Source of the DNA: Adiantum capillus-veneris
Taxonomy: Eukaryota; Streptophyta; Polypodiopsida; Polypodiales; Pteridaceae
Reading direction: 5' to 3'
Assembly: GCA_014529385.2 (NCBI GenBank)
Contig: CM043945.1
Coordinates: forward strand, 156,182,741-156,246,740
DNA length: 64,000 bases
The first letter of the stretch is position 1; each line of letters begins with the position of its first letter. Of this stretch, positions 1 to 10,800 are shown piece after piece. The notes beneath the pieces are model-generated. The model saw only the letters and a program-made list of their open reading frames with translations. It did not search any database and had not been told where the DNA came from. The translations under genes and the position numbers were made by a program.

Positions 1-35
1 ACCTTTGTTTCCATTCAAACTCCCACGATGTAGGG

Positions 36-454
36 CTACCCAAGGATAAGATGATAGGAAGATATGTCATGTATAACGAAAAATTTTTCAACCTTTACAT
101 TACCTATTGTCACATTTACACTTGGGCATGCTGCGTACAATTCACTTGATGAGTTGTTTGCCACTTTGACCATCCAACCATGTTCTATTTCCATTGGCCA
201 TTTACATTTGTTATAGAGACTTTTTGACATTATATTATTTCAGACCCATGGTCAATTAAGGCAGCAAATGGTTCTTCAAGATCACCTACCTTGACCAATG
301 TCTCTGTAGCAGCTCGTGCCCAGTGGCTTCTAGAATACTGGCTCCTAGGAATGCTTTGAACTTCCTCCCTGTCATTAGCAAATTTCACTTGTCTTGCATT
401 CCAAGAAGACTGGTAACATCCTACCATAGCTTCATCACCTTCTTTAGCTTGCAC
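36..454 (-). pseudogene. Element E retropepsin (aspartic protease), frameshifted
   Basis: This encodes the protease domain that would mature the element's polyprotein. The active-site loop reads A-L-I-D-H-G-S-E-I, with His where most retropepsins have Thr or Ser (D-T/S-G). The distal part, S-Y-H-L-I-L-G, matches the conserved ILG turn near the end of the fold. The two halves lie in different frames: after E-I-I a TAA at 230-232 ends the first, and the second resumes at M-S-K-S with about one base missing. The domain continues to the window edge. It follows gag on the same strand, as expected in a gag-pol precursor. Confidence 0.7.
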
Positions 455-545
455 ATGTACTCCTTATGTCTTTACAACATAAGGAGTACCATAGCTTCAT
501 CACCTTCTTTAGCTTGCACATGTACTCCTTATGTCTTTACAACAT
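422..545. repeat. 65-bp tandem duplication inside E gag-pro
   Basis: A 59-base stretch starting TACCATAGCTTCATCACC at 422 recurs without change at 487, with six bases (AAGGAG) between the copies, a period of 65. Since 65 is not a multiple of three, the duplication alone explains the frame difference between the gag part above 529 and the protease part below 454. Confidence 0.9.
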
Positions 546-2215
546 CACCTTCAGCTTCTGGGCGAATAGCCTCTCCAAGTGTTTGCCTCTTTCTCTTGAT
601 GATTTCAATAATTTCTTCATGTAATTCACGTTTGGCTATGTCGAGCACCTCCCACAAAGTAAACTCAACCTTGTTGTTTAAAATCCTCCCTTCTAGCACT
701 TTTTTCAAGTGTGTAGCAAGCTCAATGTCAGATTGTAGTTTGTAAGCTGGTCCTTTTGGCTTACCTTTTGTTGGCTCCTTCTTCTTCCCTGTTGTAGACT
801 CCTCCATGGTCACTTCTTGTGAAGGTGACTCTTGTGCTCATGGCACTAGAGAAGGTGTTGCATCATTCCTTCCTCCACTTTTTGTGGCTCTTTTTGAAGG
901 CCCTTCATCAGCATTTTCACACATATGCTTAAGTTCTTCTACAATAGCTTCATGGATTTGGCAGTTTGTAATATAGGCATGCACAGACATTGAGTCCACT
1001 GAATCACTCCATCCTGTTTCTAGACGTATACAGTCACTTGCTTCATGTAGAATCTCTTTTGTAAGCTTTCCTTTTTTAGCAAACTCCATGACATTTGGAC
1101 AAAGTCTACCATGGTGATCACTTACCTCTTCATCACTAAGATGCTCAATTTTCACTCCATAAGTAGCTACCTCAATTGAAGAGGTGGCATGGCTAGTTGC
1201 CATATCTTCAACTAAGGTTTGCATTTCCCCCTTGCCAAAGTTAGTTCTCAAGGGTAGGCCTGTCTCTCTTAAGTGGATTTTACCATCCTTAAAAAACACA
1301 ACATCTTTCCTTAAGGCATCATCAAAGCTATCACAATCCCTTCTTACATGATATGTGCTATCACACCATATACATCTGTGAACAAACCCTTCTTTTTGTT
1401 GTCTTTGCCTTGAAGGCAGTACTGATGGTTGTCCCTTTTCTTCAAACTTTGTAAGTTTTATCTTTAATTCATGCATGCCTTTCAAAATCTCATCTAGCAC
1501 AGATTCATCAACTTTTGGAGCTATATTAGAAGGTTTTACCATCTTTTTAGGAGACAAGGAGGGCAGTGTAGAATTATTGACTACCATCTTGTCTCTTTGC
1601 CACTTTGCAAGTAGTAAGATAGTATCTTCAACATCATTCCAATTACTCTTTAGTCCTTGCTCAGCATCTTTATCTTCAAGTAGAAGCTCCAAGTTTTCTT
1701 GAAGCTCTTTTCTTGTTGTTTGTAGGAAAATCTCGATCTTCTCTAATTCCAATGTGGCCTTTTTTGTCCTTGTTAGTTGAGAATAGTGTTGCTCAAATTT
1801 CCTGAGAAACTTTGTTGGAGAGAGTCCCTCCTTTGGCTTGGCTGTCCATTCCAAAAATGTTCTTTTTGTCACTCACTCTAAATCTTCCATGAAATACTCC
1901 TTCTTTAAGGCCAATTTTAATGTTTCCCAACTTGTCCCATGCCCTTCCCTAATTGCTCTTACATGCTCCCTAATTTCAGGAGTCACAAACTCAAAGATTT
2001 GATTCATGGTACTCGATGCAGTTTCATTTCCTTCACATATCCGTAAAGGTGCTTTGTCACATCTTTCACATCAAAATGGCTTGAATAGCTTTGGTTGTTG
2101 AGACCTCCCGTCTTTTTGTAGCATGTTGATGTTGCATGAATGAGGAAAATGCTTGAAACATTTTCATTTTAGCAGGATCAAATTGCACATCATGTTGCCA
2201 TGTGTGATCACCCAT
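529..2215 (-). pseudogene. Element E gag (capsid/nucleocapsid), broken
   Basis: The probable start is the ATG at 2213-2215 (M-G-D-H-T-W-Q), 27 bases downstream of the primer site. A helical capsid-like region follows (E-F-V-T-P-E-I-R-E-H-V, then F-L-R-K-F-E-Q-H-Y near 1800), then a nucleocapsid zinc knuckle near 1335-1380, C-I-W-C-D-S-T-Y-H-V-R-R-D-C, in the canonical CX2CX4HX4C spacing. The frame is broken at least twice upstream, by an in-frame TGA at 1873-1875 and another TGA at 838-840. The segment 838-1872 is open for 344 codons. Gag would form the particle and bind the element's RNA. This copy cannot make the full protein. Confidence 0.7.
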
Positions 2216-2241
2216 TACTCCCACAAAACCTCACCCTCATA

Positions 2242-2261
2242 GGTTCGCATCGGGTTCACCA
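2242..2261 (-). other. Element E candidate primer binding site
   Basis: The minus strand reads TGGTGAACCCGATGCGAACC, which would pair with a tRNA 3' end of the form GGTTCGCATC...CACCA. It lies six bases from the inferred LTR end, the same spacing as in elements A and C, and just upstream of gag. It matches neither initiator tRNA-Met nor tRNA-Asp, and I cannot name the tRNA. Confidence 0.5.
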
Positions 2262-2267
2262 AAAATA

Positions 2268-2960
2268 TGTCGAGAAGTTGGTGGGCTTTCCAGGAAGGTA
2301 CCGGCCCTCTGGCTGTGAGAGCTTTGGGAAGGTAGCAAAGGATTCACTCCATGAAGTGTGGTGTTTGGTGGTGAATACTTAAAGTGCATCCATAGAAGAA
2401 TCTCACTCACCCTCTCATGTACACATAGAACTTTCAAAATAAGACAAAGATGAAAACATCCAAGCTATTTTTGTACACTAACAATACCAGTTCGAGTACC
2501 AATACCAGTATATCACACAAGTAGCAGCAGCACCAGTTCAACACAATATAATATTAGTACCAGTATAGTACAGTACCAGTACACAAGTAGCACCAGTACT
2601 AGTACATATGTAGCACCAGTATTCGTCATGTATAATATAGTACCAGTGCACATGCAACATCAATACCAGTACTCTAGTACCAATACATAATTAGCACCAG
2701 TATCAGTATAGTGATATCCTTAGCAATGTGTATGTGTGTGCCCACCCTTACCCAGGCACCATAACTAATGCGTTTAGTAGGCCCATTAGTTATGGGCATA
2801 CTTCCTCAGAAAAAGAATAAGTAATGCAACATCAAACTTGACCCCAAGCCATTTTTTTTACTGAGAACAACCGTTATGGTGAAAATCAAAACTCTTCTAT
2901 GGAAGCCTTGAGCTTAAAACTTCCTAATAAGGACCCTTGCTTCTTCTAGGGCTAAAAGAT
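2268..2960 (-). repeat. Element E 5' LTR, partial
   Basis: On the minus strand the LTR ends ...CGACA next to the primer site, so on the plus strand it begins TGTCGAGAAG. It contains an AGTACCAGT-rich minisatellite and is cut at 2960 by D, so the outer end is missing here. No second LTR of E is in the window, so the boundary is inferred from the primer site alone. Confidence 0.5.
2480..2715. repeat. Degenerate ACCAGTA minisatellite
   Basis: Irregular repeats of AGTACCAGT and of CACAAGTAGCACCAGTA fill this stretch. The same words recur in a different context at 56445-57115. Confidence 0.8.
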
Positions 2961-3968
2961 TGTGGGACGCATGTCTAACCTCACCATCCTATCTTATTGC
3001 AGTATTAGGGAGAACCACGATGAATTTGTCAAACCATGGGATGAAGCTGACTTGACTAGTGCATAGAGGCTACAAGAGGTTGTCAATCTCTTGGAAAACA
3101 ACTAACAACTCGCATCTAACTCAAGCTACACTCAAGTGACTGAAATCACCAAAAGCCAATCGCTCATCGACAAACAATTCACATCCGTTACAACATCAAA
3201 CAACATCCAAACGTAATGAAACTTCTAAGACGAGTTTATAAGACCTAAGCACACATGCCTATGGCCTCAAACCCCACTTTAGGTCAAGTTCCAAAATCGC
3301 GATTATTAACGGCAGTGGATTTTTGACTTAGTCGTTGTGGACTCAGAATGCATCTAAAAGCTTAGCAATGATGCCCCAATACCCCGCCTATGCTTAGTCT
3401 TTTATTTGAACATGTAAATTCCTATTTATGATGAAATTAGGTCGTAGATCGGCGACGCCAAAAGCTAAGAAATACTGTGAATGGCTTACGTCAATGTGTA
3501 GAGCCCTTACGCGCGGTTTCAATGCAACAAACACATTCGCAATGTGACAACCGGGGAGGGAGTAGGAAGCGCGAGAAGGAGAGGAGTGAGCACAGTTAGC
3601 TCACGCTGTGTATTTCTTATCCAAAAACTTAATCAAAACTTTACAGAGTTGGTTTTTATACCTTAGCCAAGGTCTCAAATGTGTAATGTCCAGCGCCCAA
3701 GACCTTTGAGACACCACACTTATTGTATCTGCAACCTAGGTACACTAACTGACCTATGCTTTACACCTTGGAAATCTTATTGAGCCCATAACATGTTACA
3801 ATTATCACAATGGCTAAACAAATCGAGAAATTACAATACATGGCCATTTTGGAAAAATGTGAATAGTGTGTAACTCCAATCTTCCCTGCTTCTTCATATT
3901 CATCTTCAATGTGCATTCATAAGGCTTTGATATTTAGCAAGTCCTGTCTGACGTCGGCTCAGTTAACA
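2961..3968 (-). repeat. Element D 3' LTR
   Basis: This matches 42345-43358 nearly base for base in the same direction, starting TGTGGGACG and ending CAGTTAACA on the plus strand (TGTTAAC...CCCACA on the element strand). A TATA-like box, GGTATAAAAACC, lies on the minus strand at 3651-3662. In the first 285 bases I count about 18 differences from the other LTR. Confidence 0.9.
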
Positions 3969-3983
3969 TTCCCCCCTTCCTAT
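3969..3983 (-). other. Element D polypurine tract
   Basis: The minus strand reads ATAGGAAGGGGGGAA directly before the 3' LTR, the expected plus-strand primer. It matches the tracts of elements A and C in sequence. Confidence 0.85.
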
Positions 3984-4301
3984 TTTAGTGCCCGTCCTCA
4001 GGCATTGTTGAAAGGTGTCCGTGGAGGCAAGGGAAGGTTTTGATTAGTTGTTGATGGGCTGATTGTCTGCATTTGTCTTTGAATTTGTTGATGAGGTTCA
4101 ATATGCTGCAGCATCTTCATTGGTCCGAATATGTCTGATGTGAGAGATGATGTTGCATTTGTCCGTTGTAATAGCATAATGAGGAGGCTTCTATTTATTT
4201 ATGAAAAGTATGTACAAGGGAAATAGAATGATGAGGTTCTATATTAGGGTCTAATACCTGGATGACCAAAGGGAAAAAACCCATTGGGAATACGCGCATG
4301 A
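3984..4301. other. D 3' non-coding remnant and unresolved D/B junction
   Basis: The left part (CCGTCCTCAGGCATTGTTGAAAG and on) aligns with the sequence just inside the 3' LTR of element A, so it is D's 3' non-coding end. Somewhere between about 4050 and 4300 it gives way to element B. I see no LTR, primer site or polypurine tract of B here and no gene. Confidence 0.5.
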
Positions 4302-5720
4302 TTGGAGTACTCCACGCAGGCAGTTGTGGCGGTTGAGGCAAGGCGTAATCCACGCAGTCAGTCATGTCCTCGTGTCGTACGTTCACCCTCACCCACACAG
4401 GTTGCTCCACCACCGTCTCCGGTAAGCAGTCCGGGGGTGTCTCTGCCATTGTCCCCACCTCCTAGTGTTCGACAGCTTTTTTCGGGAGGAGGTACAGTTG
4501 GGCAAGGGATGATGGCACATCCTCAGATTAAGCATAGTCGGCTTCGAGGTCTTTCGAGAGAAGACCCTGATGCACATTTGCTCCAATTTAATAAATCTTA
4601 TGGATTGAATCATCCTGGGGTGGTAATTCCTCTCCATCAACAATCAGTGTTTGAATCTACACTCTCGGAGAAAGCTGCTAAATGGTTGTCCGAATACCCT
4701 GATGATCATTTTCAGACATATGATGAAGGATGCAGAGCGTTCTTACGAAGGTTTAGAATGGAAAAGACAGTCCCTCAACATTTGGAAAAGCTTCGAATGC
4801 TGCGGCAGAAGTCGTTGCCAGTGGAGGATTATGCTGCAAAATTTTGGATGCTTTTGCAGAGGGTACCTCAGGCACAAAGGCTGGTAGTAGCAAAAGTGTT
4901 GAATGATTATTTTTTGTGGGGGCTCAACAAGGATCTCGGAACTGCTATGGCAATAGTGGATAAGGTAACTACTCCACTGGATAATGTAATTGATAGGGCT
5001 GTAGTAGCAGGAGAATCTTTGGAGGATACGGAATCCCCAAAGAAATCAAAGAAAAAAGAGAGGAAGAAATCTTATCGGAAGTTGCAAGTCAGCGGCAGTG
5101 ATAGTTTGAAGTCAGAATCCGCAGGATCAGACTCCTCAGACTCACGCAGTAGCGATTCGGGGAAAGAGTCGGAAGAGACACCTCGGAAAAAATCCCAGCG
5201 TCACGGGAAAGGTGTTTCATCCAGATCATCGAAACCTGCGGTGGCTAAAAGTCTGAAGGAACTATGGTGTACCCAGTGTCGGAATCCGGGCCATGCTACT
5301 CAGGAGTGCGCAATGAATCAGAAGTGGTGTGCGATTTGCACAACCAATACTCATAATACAGTCGAATGTCATTTCAATGGTCGGGGTCGTCGAAGTCGAG
5401 ACTCTTCTACATGGCAACAACCCCACAGACAAGGCAAGGACAAGAGCCTACTGTGGCGATGGCTCATGCTCATACATCAGAGACGCCTTTGCAAGGTCAA
5501 GCAGGAGGTCGAGGTCAAGGGAGAGGACGAGGTCGCGGAAGAGGTGGCCGAGATCCTAATTGACCCAAGACGTGCCTTTTATGTTTGGGGGATGGGCACT
5601 GGCAATCCGAGTGTACTGAAGGTATGGAATATGATTGGAAGAAGCAAGAACACACTGCAGGGAAATAGCCTAGTGTGGCTATGGTTCAGATTGAAGGATT
5701 GGAGGAGTCCAATCCAGTGG
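4302..5720 (+). pseudogene. Element B gag with three zinc knuckles and a Gly/Arg-rich tail
   Basis: An open frame of about 500 codons follows a TGA at 4299-4301. It begins at a TTG and the first in-frame ATG is near 4509, so the true start is probably lost. A Ser/Pro-rich head is followed by a capsid-type domain (K-A-A-K-W-L-S-E-Y-P, F-L-R-R-F-R) at about residues 80-200 and an acidic Ser-rich linker. Two CX2CX4HX4C knuckles follow near 5270-5380 (C-T-Q-C-R-N-P-G-H, C-A-I-C-T-T-N-T-H). Past a frameshift near 5400 a different frame carries an R-G-R-G-R-G run (5515-5560), a TGA at 5561-5563 and a third knuckle (C-L-L-C-L-G-D-G-H-W-Q-S-E-C, 5573-5614). A TAG stands at 5666-5668. Element A then interrupts. 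Confidence 0.8.
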
Positions 5721-6294
5721 TGTGCGCTCCTTGCCACACTGTCGAAGCAAGGGACTTGCCAATACACCGTATGCGAGCCACAAACGGCTCCAAGCACACA
5801 ACAAGCCTAAACTAGCAAGCTCAAGAAAACAAAGGGTGTGTCACTCACCGCTCTACGCTCGCCTTCGTGGTGGATTCCTCGCCGCGATGAAGAAGAAGCT
5901 ACAGTCGTGCCGCACTCAACCGCTTCGCCGCCGTCGTGCCTTCGTAATGCTCGATCGCACACACACTCTCCCCCTCTCTCTCTCTCTCACACACACACAC
6001 AAGGAGGTGAAGAAGAAGAAGATGGAGATGGAGCAAGAGCACTCTTCAATTGCACAAATGAGAGAATGAGTAAAAATTAGGTTTAGTTGGCTTTTATAGG
6101 AGCTCACCCCATTCACACTTGGGCGTCCATGCTTAACCAACTAATCCCTTGAATGTCCAAGTTAAAGTGCGCCTCTCATCGGCGATCACTCTACCTTTCC
6201 CTATTGGTCCGACAAGCCCGGTACCTGACTCTACCAAATACATAATACACGTCCGTCGTAGGTGATGGGTGTCCGTGTGCCGTGAGGGTTAACA
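5721..6294 (-). repeat. Element A 3' LTR
   Basis: Plus-strand ends are TGTGCGCTCC and GTTAACA, so on the element strand it runs TGTTAAC...GCACA. It is almost identical to 13943-14514. It contains a CT/CA microsatellite, two bases longer here, and a CTATAAAAG box near 6091-6100. Confidence 0.95.
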
Positions 6295-6309
6295 TGCCCC
6301 CCTTCCTGA
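6295..6309 (-). other. Element A polypurine tract
   Basis: The minus strand reads TCAGGAAGGGGGGCA immediately before the LTR start TGTTAAC, the usual position for the plus-strand primer. Confidence 0.9.
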
Positions 6310-7680
6310 TGTAGATTCCGTCCTCGGAAGCTATTGAGTTGAAGCTGGTTCGTCGAGGTGGAAGAGCATTTGAGATGAATGTCCTTAGCCTTCTTCAGTC
6401 ACTGCAAAATCAAACAACATTGGCACAGTAATTGCATTCTCTTAAAAAGCATATGCAGTTTTAGGTAGACAAATTGATTGGTCAAACAATTTGTTAGCAA
6501 TGAACATTAAATTGCAATGTAATCAAATGCATAAACAGATGTAAAGGTAAAAAATTAAACAAGTCTGGGGTCGCTAATTTGACGGTCGAAAAGCACTAGA
6601 GATCGAATATTAATACCATGGGTAAGCTTCTTTATTTTTTGTGGTCAATTAAGTTGTTTAATCGCGAGAGCCAAGTATTCATGTTCAAGGGCTGACTAGA
6701 GGCTATATCTAGAAAACCTTGTAGTTAAGCTACCATAAAAGGAATTTCTCATGAAATCATCGCCTGACTGATTACTTTTTCTTTGACCCCCCAAGGTCTT
6801 TTCACAGTGATTCAATTATGATGTGTGTGCTTATTTTGTATGCCTTGGGTTTTTTGCTTTTCAAGGAAAAGCACCCACACTGGGAACCTCTAGGGCTCTA
6901 GTACCATAGGCAATACATGTGAGTGAAGTACCAAATCAACCTGAGATTTCTCTTCCAGCTTAAAATTTTACATTGTGGCACTTTGATTTTTTGCTTGTTC
7001 ATTTTCCACATTTAAATTTTGTAACTTTGGGGGTCATATAACATTGTTACACTCCCCAGGCTCATCACATTAGTAAACTCCCTTTATAATACTTAAGCTA
7101 AAGGTCACTAGGGTTAAGCCCACTAGAAAGCCCTAGTACATTTCATACAATGCTGCCTAAATCGGATTAAGAACCTAAGTAACCATTGTTTATTAGGAAG
7201 GCATTCCCCATGGTATTAAGAGAAGATCTCTAACACCTAGCTTGGTCAAACTAGCTTAGTCGGACTGCTTGATTTTTAAACCTAGACAAGTGATTATGAC
7301 AAAACATTACATTGAATTAAATGTTTGATACTAAGCCAATGCGCTTGATTTGAAGGTTCCATGAAGATCCAAATCCTATCAATAGCAACACGCTCCTGTA
7401 CACACTAGGAAACAAAAGGAATACCTCTAGGAGGCACATCAGTGGGAAAAGAGAACTTTTCTAATCACTCAACTCTAAAACAGAAACACTCTATCGTACT
7501 AATTTTACCTACCCTCCATCACTCAAGTGATGAGGATCAAAGGTGTTTCATGGCATAGGTTTCTGTTTCACTGTACCAGATGTGACATGTGTAGGTCTGA
7601 GTCAATGTTTTGACTTTTAAGGTGCATACTCGTTTGCTAATTGCTCTTGCTCCTTTTTTTTTTTTTTTGAGAGTATAAAG
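6310..7680 (-). other. Element A 3' non-coding region
   Basis: No reading frame is supported here. The stretch aligns through most of its length with 34480-35818 of element C read in the opposite direction. The region that holds C's small 3' ORF is replaced in A by about 220 bp without an ORF, including a poly-T run near 7656-7669. Confidence 0.8.
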
Positions 7681-7783
7681 CTTTATATGTACATTCCCTA
7701 AGATCGGAATTGAGAGGTCAGGGAAAAAGGTTGAGAGGGAAGCAAGTGAATGAGGGCTGTCACCAAACACTCCCCCCTTCCTT
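7681..7783 (-). promoter_or_regulatory. Element A internal polypurine tract and TATA-like box
   Basis: Just past the end of the long frame the minus strand reads AAGGAAGGGGGGAGT (7769-7783), and about 85 bases on GGGAATGTACATATAAAG (7681-7698). The pair is conserved at 33801-33904 in element C. It resembles a polypurine tract followed by an LTR-like start and TATA box. A promoter role is inference. Confidence 0.5.
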
Positions 7784-7805
7784 GGGTAGATCATACCGTT
7801 TGAAA

Positions 7806-10800
7806 TCAGCTTGTCACCCTTTGAAACCAATTGTTCCAGTTGGTAATAGGTGAGGATTTTTGCCAGTAGTTTGTTATTACCCTAGGTGCCTTGTCAAGTT
7901 GCAAGGGTGGTAAGGTACTCTCCCAGGATTGAACTTGAAGTGGTTCATCAGGTGATTCTTGAACACTGGGAGGTGTGGATTCTTTTGTAGCTTCATGGAG
8001 GTCCACTACTATAGATGGAGGCTGTGTAGAAGCTTTTACCTCTATGGATGTATTACATGATGAGCTAGAAGCTTCATGGGACTCCCCCCTTCCTGAGCTA
8101 GGTGGAACAAATCGTTCTTTCTTTGGTACCCAAACTAGCTCTGGAGCGGGTGTGTAGCATTCTGTGATTTTTTTCTTTCCACGATCATTGATTCGTTTTG
8201 GAGCTACGGGATTGGGCTCACTTGGGTCAGGTGATAGGTAAGAGCACAATCTACGTTTTGGCACCCAGATTTGATCATTTCCTTCATAGTATCCTTGGGC
8301 TTCCAATAGTCGTTTAGGAATCCATCGCAACATTTTCTTACTTTTCTTGGAGCGAGTGGTACGTTCTTTACAAGGCTTCTGTTTTTTAGCACTAGCTATG
8401 GTCACTAAAGAAGCTTTAGGGACCCACTTGTATGTTTTTTTCGTGACATTAGGATGATTCTTGTCAGAAGCGATATGCATTGCTTGTAGCATATTTAAGG
8501 GTATACGCATTTCATCCCCCTCAGGTGTTACCCAGGTCGTCCCCCTATTTCCCCAAGTGTCTATGGTTGATGCTAGGTGGACCCAATCCACATTGTCTGA
8601 TTCCGTCATACCAGGTAGGATATCCATGTAAGGAGAATCTTGGCCAATGTCTGTATCCTTCTTACAAGTGTAACAATATTGTAGTGGGGCCGAGTGAACT
8701 GTGGTGTCAGAGCGATGATCAATAATGGTGTTACTCCCTAAGGGGTGTACCTTACCAGTCACCAAATCCACTCTAAGGACAGAGTCTTGGAATTGCAAAT
8801 AGACATGATTTTTAGACCAATCGTGAACCATTTGTGCTTCCCTCATGAATGGTCGTCCTAAAATCATTTCATATGACATAAGGTGTTTAGAGAAATCCAT
8901 TACAATGAACGTATGTCGTACCTTGTGTCCTAGAACTTTGATCTTAAGATCCTTGAGCATCCCCATAGGTTTGGCTATGGTACCATTTGCCATCTTTACC
9001 ACAATGTTAGTAACACTGAGGCGGGGTTTTCCCATGGATTCCCAACAATCTTTTGTAACGATGCTAACTCCCGCACCACCATCAAGAATTCCCTTTATAG
9101 TTAATCCCTTGGTAGTGATGGGTAGGGTCGCATTAGACTCGTCGCCTTCAAAATACTGCCCTAATTCGTTAATGGGTACCTCGATCACAGACTCGTGTCC
9201 ATCTAAGTCAAGTGATTGCACATGATTTTCCTCATCAATCATAATCGAGTCAGGCCTATTTGGTTGCGCAAACTGCGGTAATCCCGTTCGTAGCTCTCCG
9301 TTAAGGAATGCTCGAAGTGCAAGGAATAACTCAGGATCTCCATACAGCTTTGCTATGATCGTGGTTCGGACCTCAGAAGACATGAAGTCCACTAGTTTGG
9401 CAACATTCATTGGCGTTTTGCAGGGTGTAGGTCCTTGACTAGGAACTGGTGAGGATGGAATCTCATATTCCTCAATGGGATCAGGTATTCCTTCGTTAAA
9501 CATCCTTTCCAACAAGAAGGGTGTATGCTCACTTTCTGATGTCCTGTCCTCACTCCCTTCTTGGATGATACTAGATATGGCTAACGGTCTATGGTTCATG
9601 TGGGGTGGATGAACTTGCGTGGGAAACACTATGTCATGAATTTTGACCTGCATGGGTTCTGGTTCTAACTTCCTTTGAGTCTCCTCCACTAAACCTCTTA
9701 GATGTTTCACCTGCTCAATCTCCTCTACTGGGTTTGGGTACGTCCCAATCTTCTTTTTACGATTTTTCCCTTTTTGCCCCTGCGATTTATCTTGGGGGTC
9801 GTGGATTGGATTTGGAAACACTTGTGGTGTTTTCAGAGGCTCTTTATGGTTTTCTCTTATTCGGTTTTCATTTGGTTCCATGTTACGGTTTTCCTTGTCG
9901 GTCTTTCCCTTTGTGGTATTGGTTCTAGTCTCGATTGTGTCGACTGAATCTGAATCATCCTCGAGGTCATTCATATACACGGGGTCATCTCCTGTTCCTA
10001 TGTTTGTTTTGGAACTTGGCTTTGAATTTTCCGTATTCTGTGACTTCTTCCTTCGTGTCTTCTTTTTCTTTGCTTGGATAACTGACGCGGTATCTCTCTC
10101 TTCGAGGATATGTCCTGGCCCTTGAAGCATGGACCGTGTAATCGCATAAGCGGGTGCGACGGGTGGTATTGGCGATGTCACACTAGCAATTTCGACCAAA
10201 TTCAGGGGTGTGATTTTAGGCGCATTTGGGTTATAGGGGCATTGGGCAATCAAGTGATCTATGCCACAACGATTACATGTGAGTATTGGCATTGCAGACG
10301 TGCTCCCTTGATTCACTTGCATCTGTGCAGCATTCTTTTGCAGCCTAATAGGGCACTCCGCTACTCGATGTGGTCCACCACACTCGTAGCATTGAAGAGG
10401 TGGCCTCCTAGCCTGGGTGTTGATATTTTGACCTCTGGATGCGAGAGCAGCAGCTTGATAAACCGGCTTGACTTGTCCCCAACAATCTTCCATGTAGTAT
10501 ATAGGACACTCTTCCAATGTATCAAGTCCGTAGGCAATACTAGTGTCTATTTCCTCCTCACAACCATCTGCATAAGCGTTTGATGGCTCGCAACCCACTT
10601 GGTTCATAGGGGCGACTCTTGGATGCGGGGGCTGCGGTCCTAGCACAGGAGGTGGTAACGGTGTAGCTTGTACAACATTTTGAGGTCTAGGGACCATGTG
10701 TTGCGGTAGTTGCTCAACAGGTGGAGTAGGCATCAATACAGGAGCTCGAGGCGCATCCGTCCAGGCTACAGGTGGTCTATTTGCCATCATACGTTTGATC

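Larger units (their letters stand above)
1..2960 (-). mobile_element. Element E: LTR retrotransposon, 5' portion, interrupted by D
   Basis: Read on the minus strand this stretch gives, in order, part of a 5' LTR, a candidate primer binding site, a gag with one zinc knuckle and a retropepsin. The element runs off the left edge of the window before any reverse transcriptase appears. Its LTR is broken by the insertion of element D. The gag-protease order fits a Ty3/gypsy-type element, but without RT the superfamily is an inference. Stops and two frameshifts make it inactive. Confidence 0.7.

Noticed and set aside
2233-2262. tRNA 3' half (GGTTCGCATC ... CACCA)
   Set aside because: No 5' half exists. 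Position and strand fit a primer binding site of element E.
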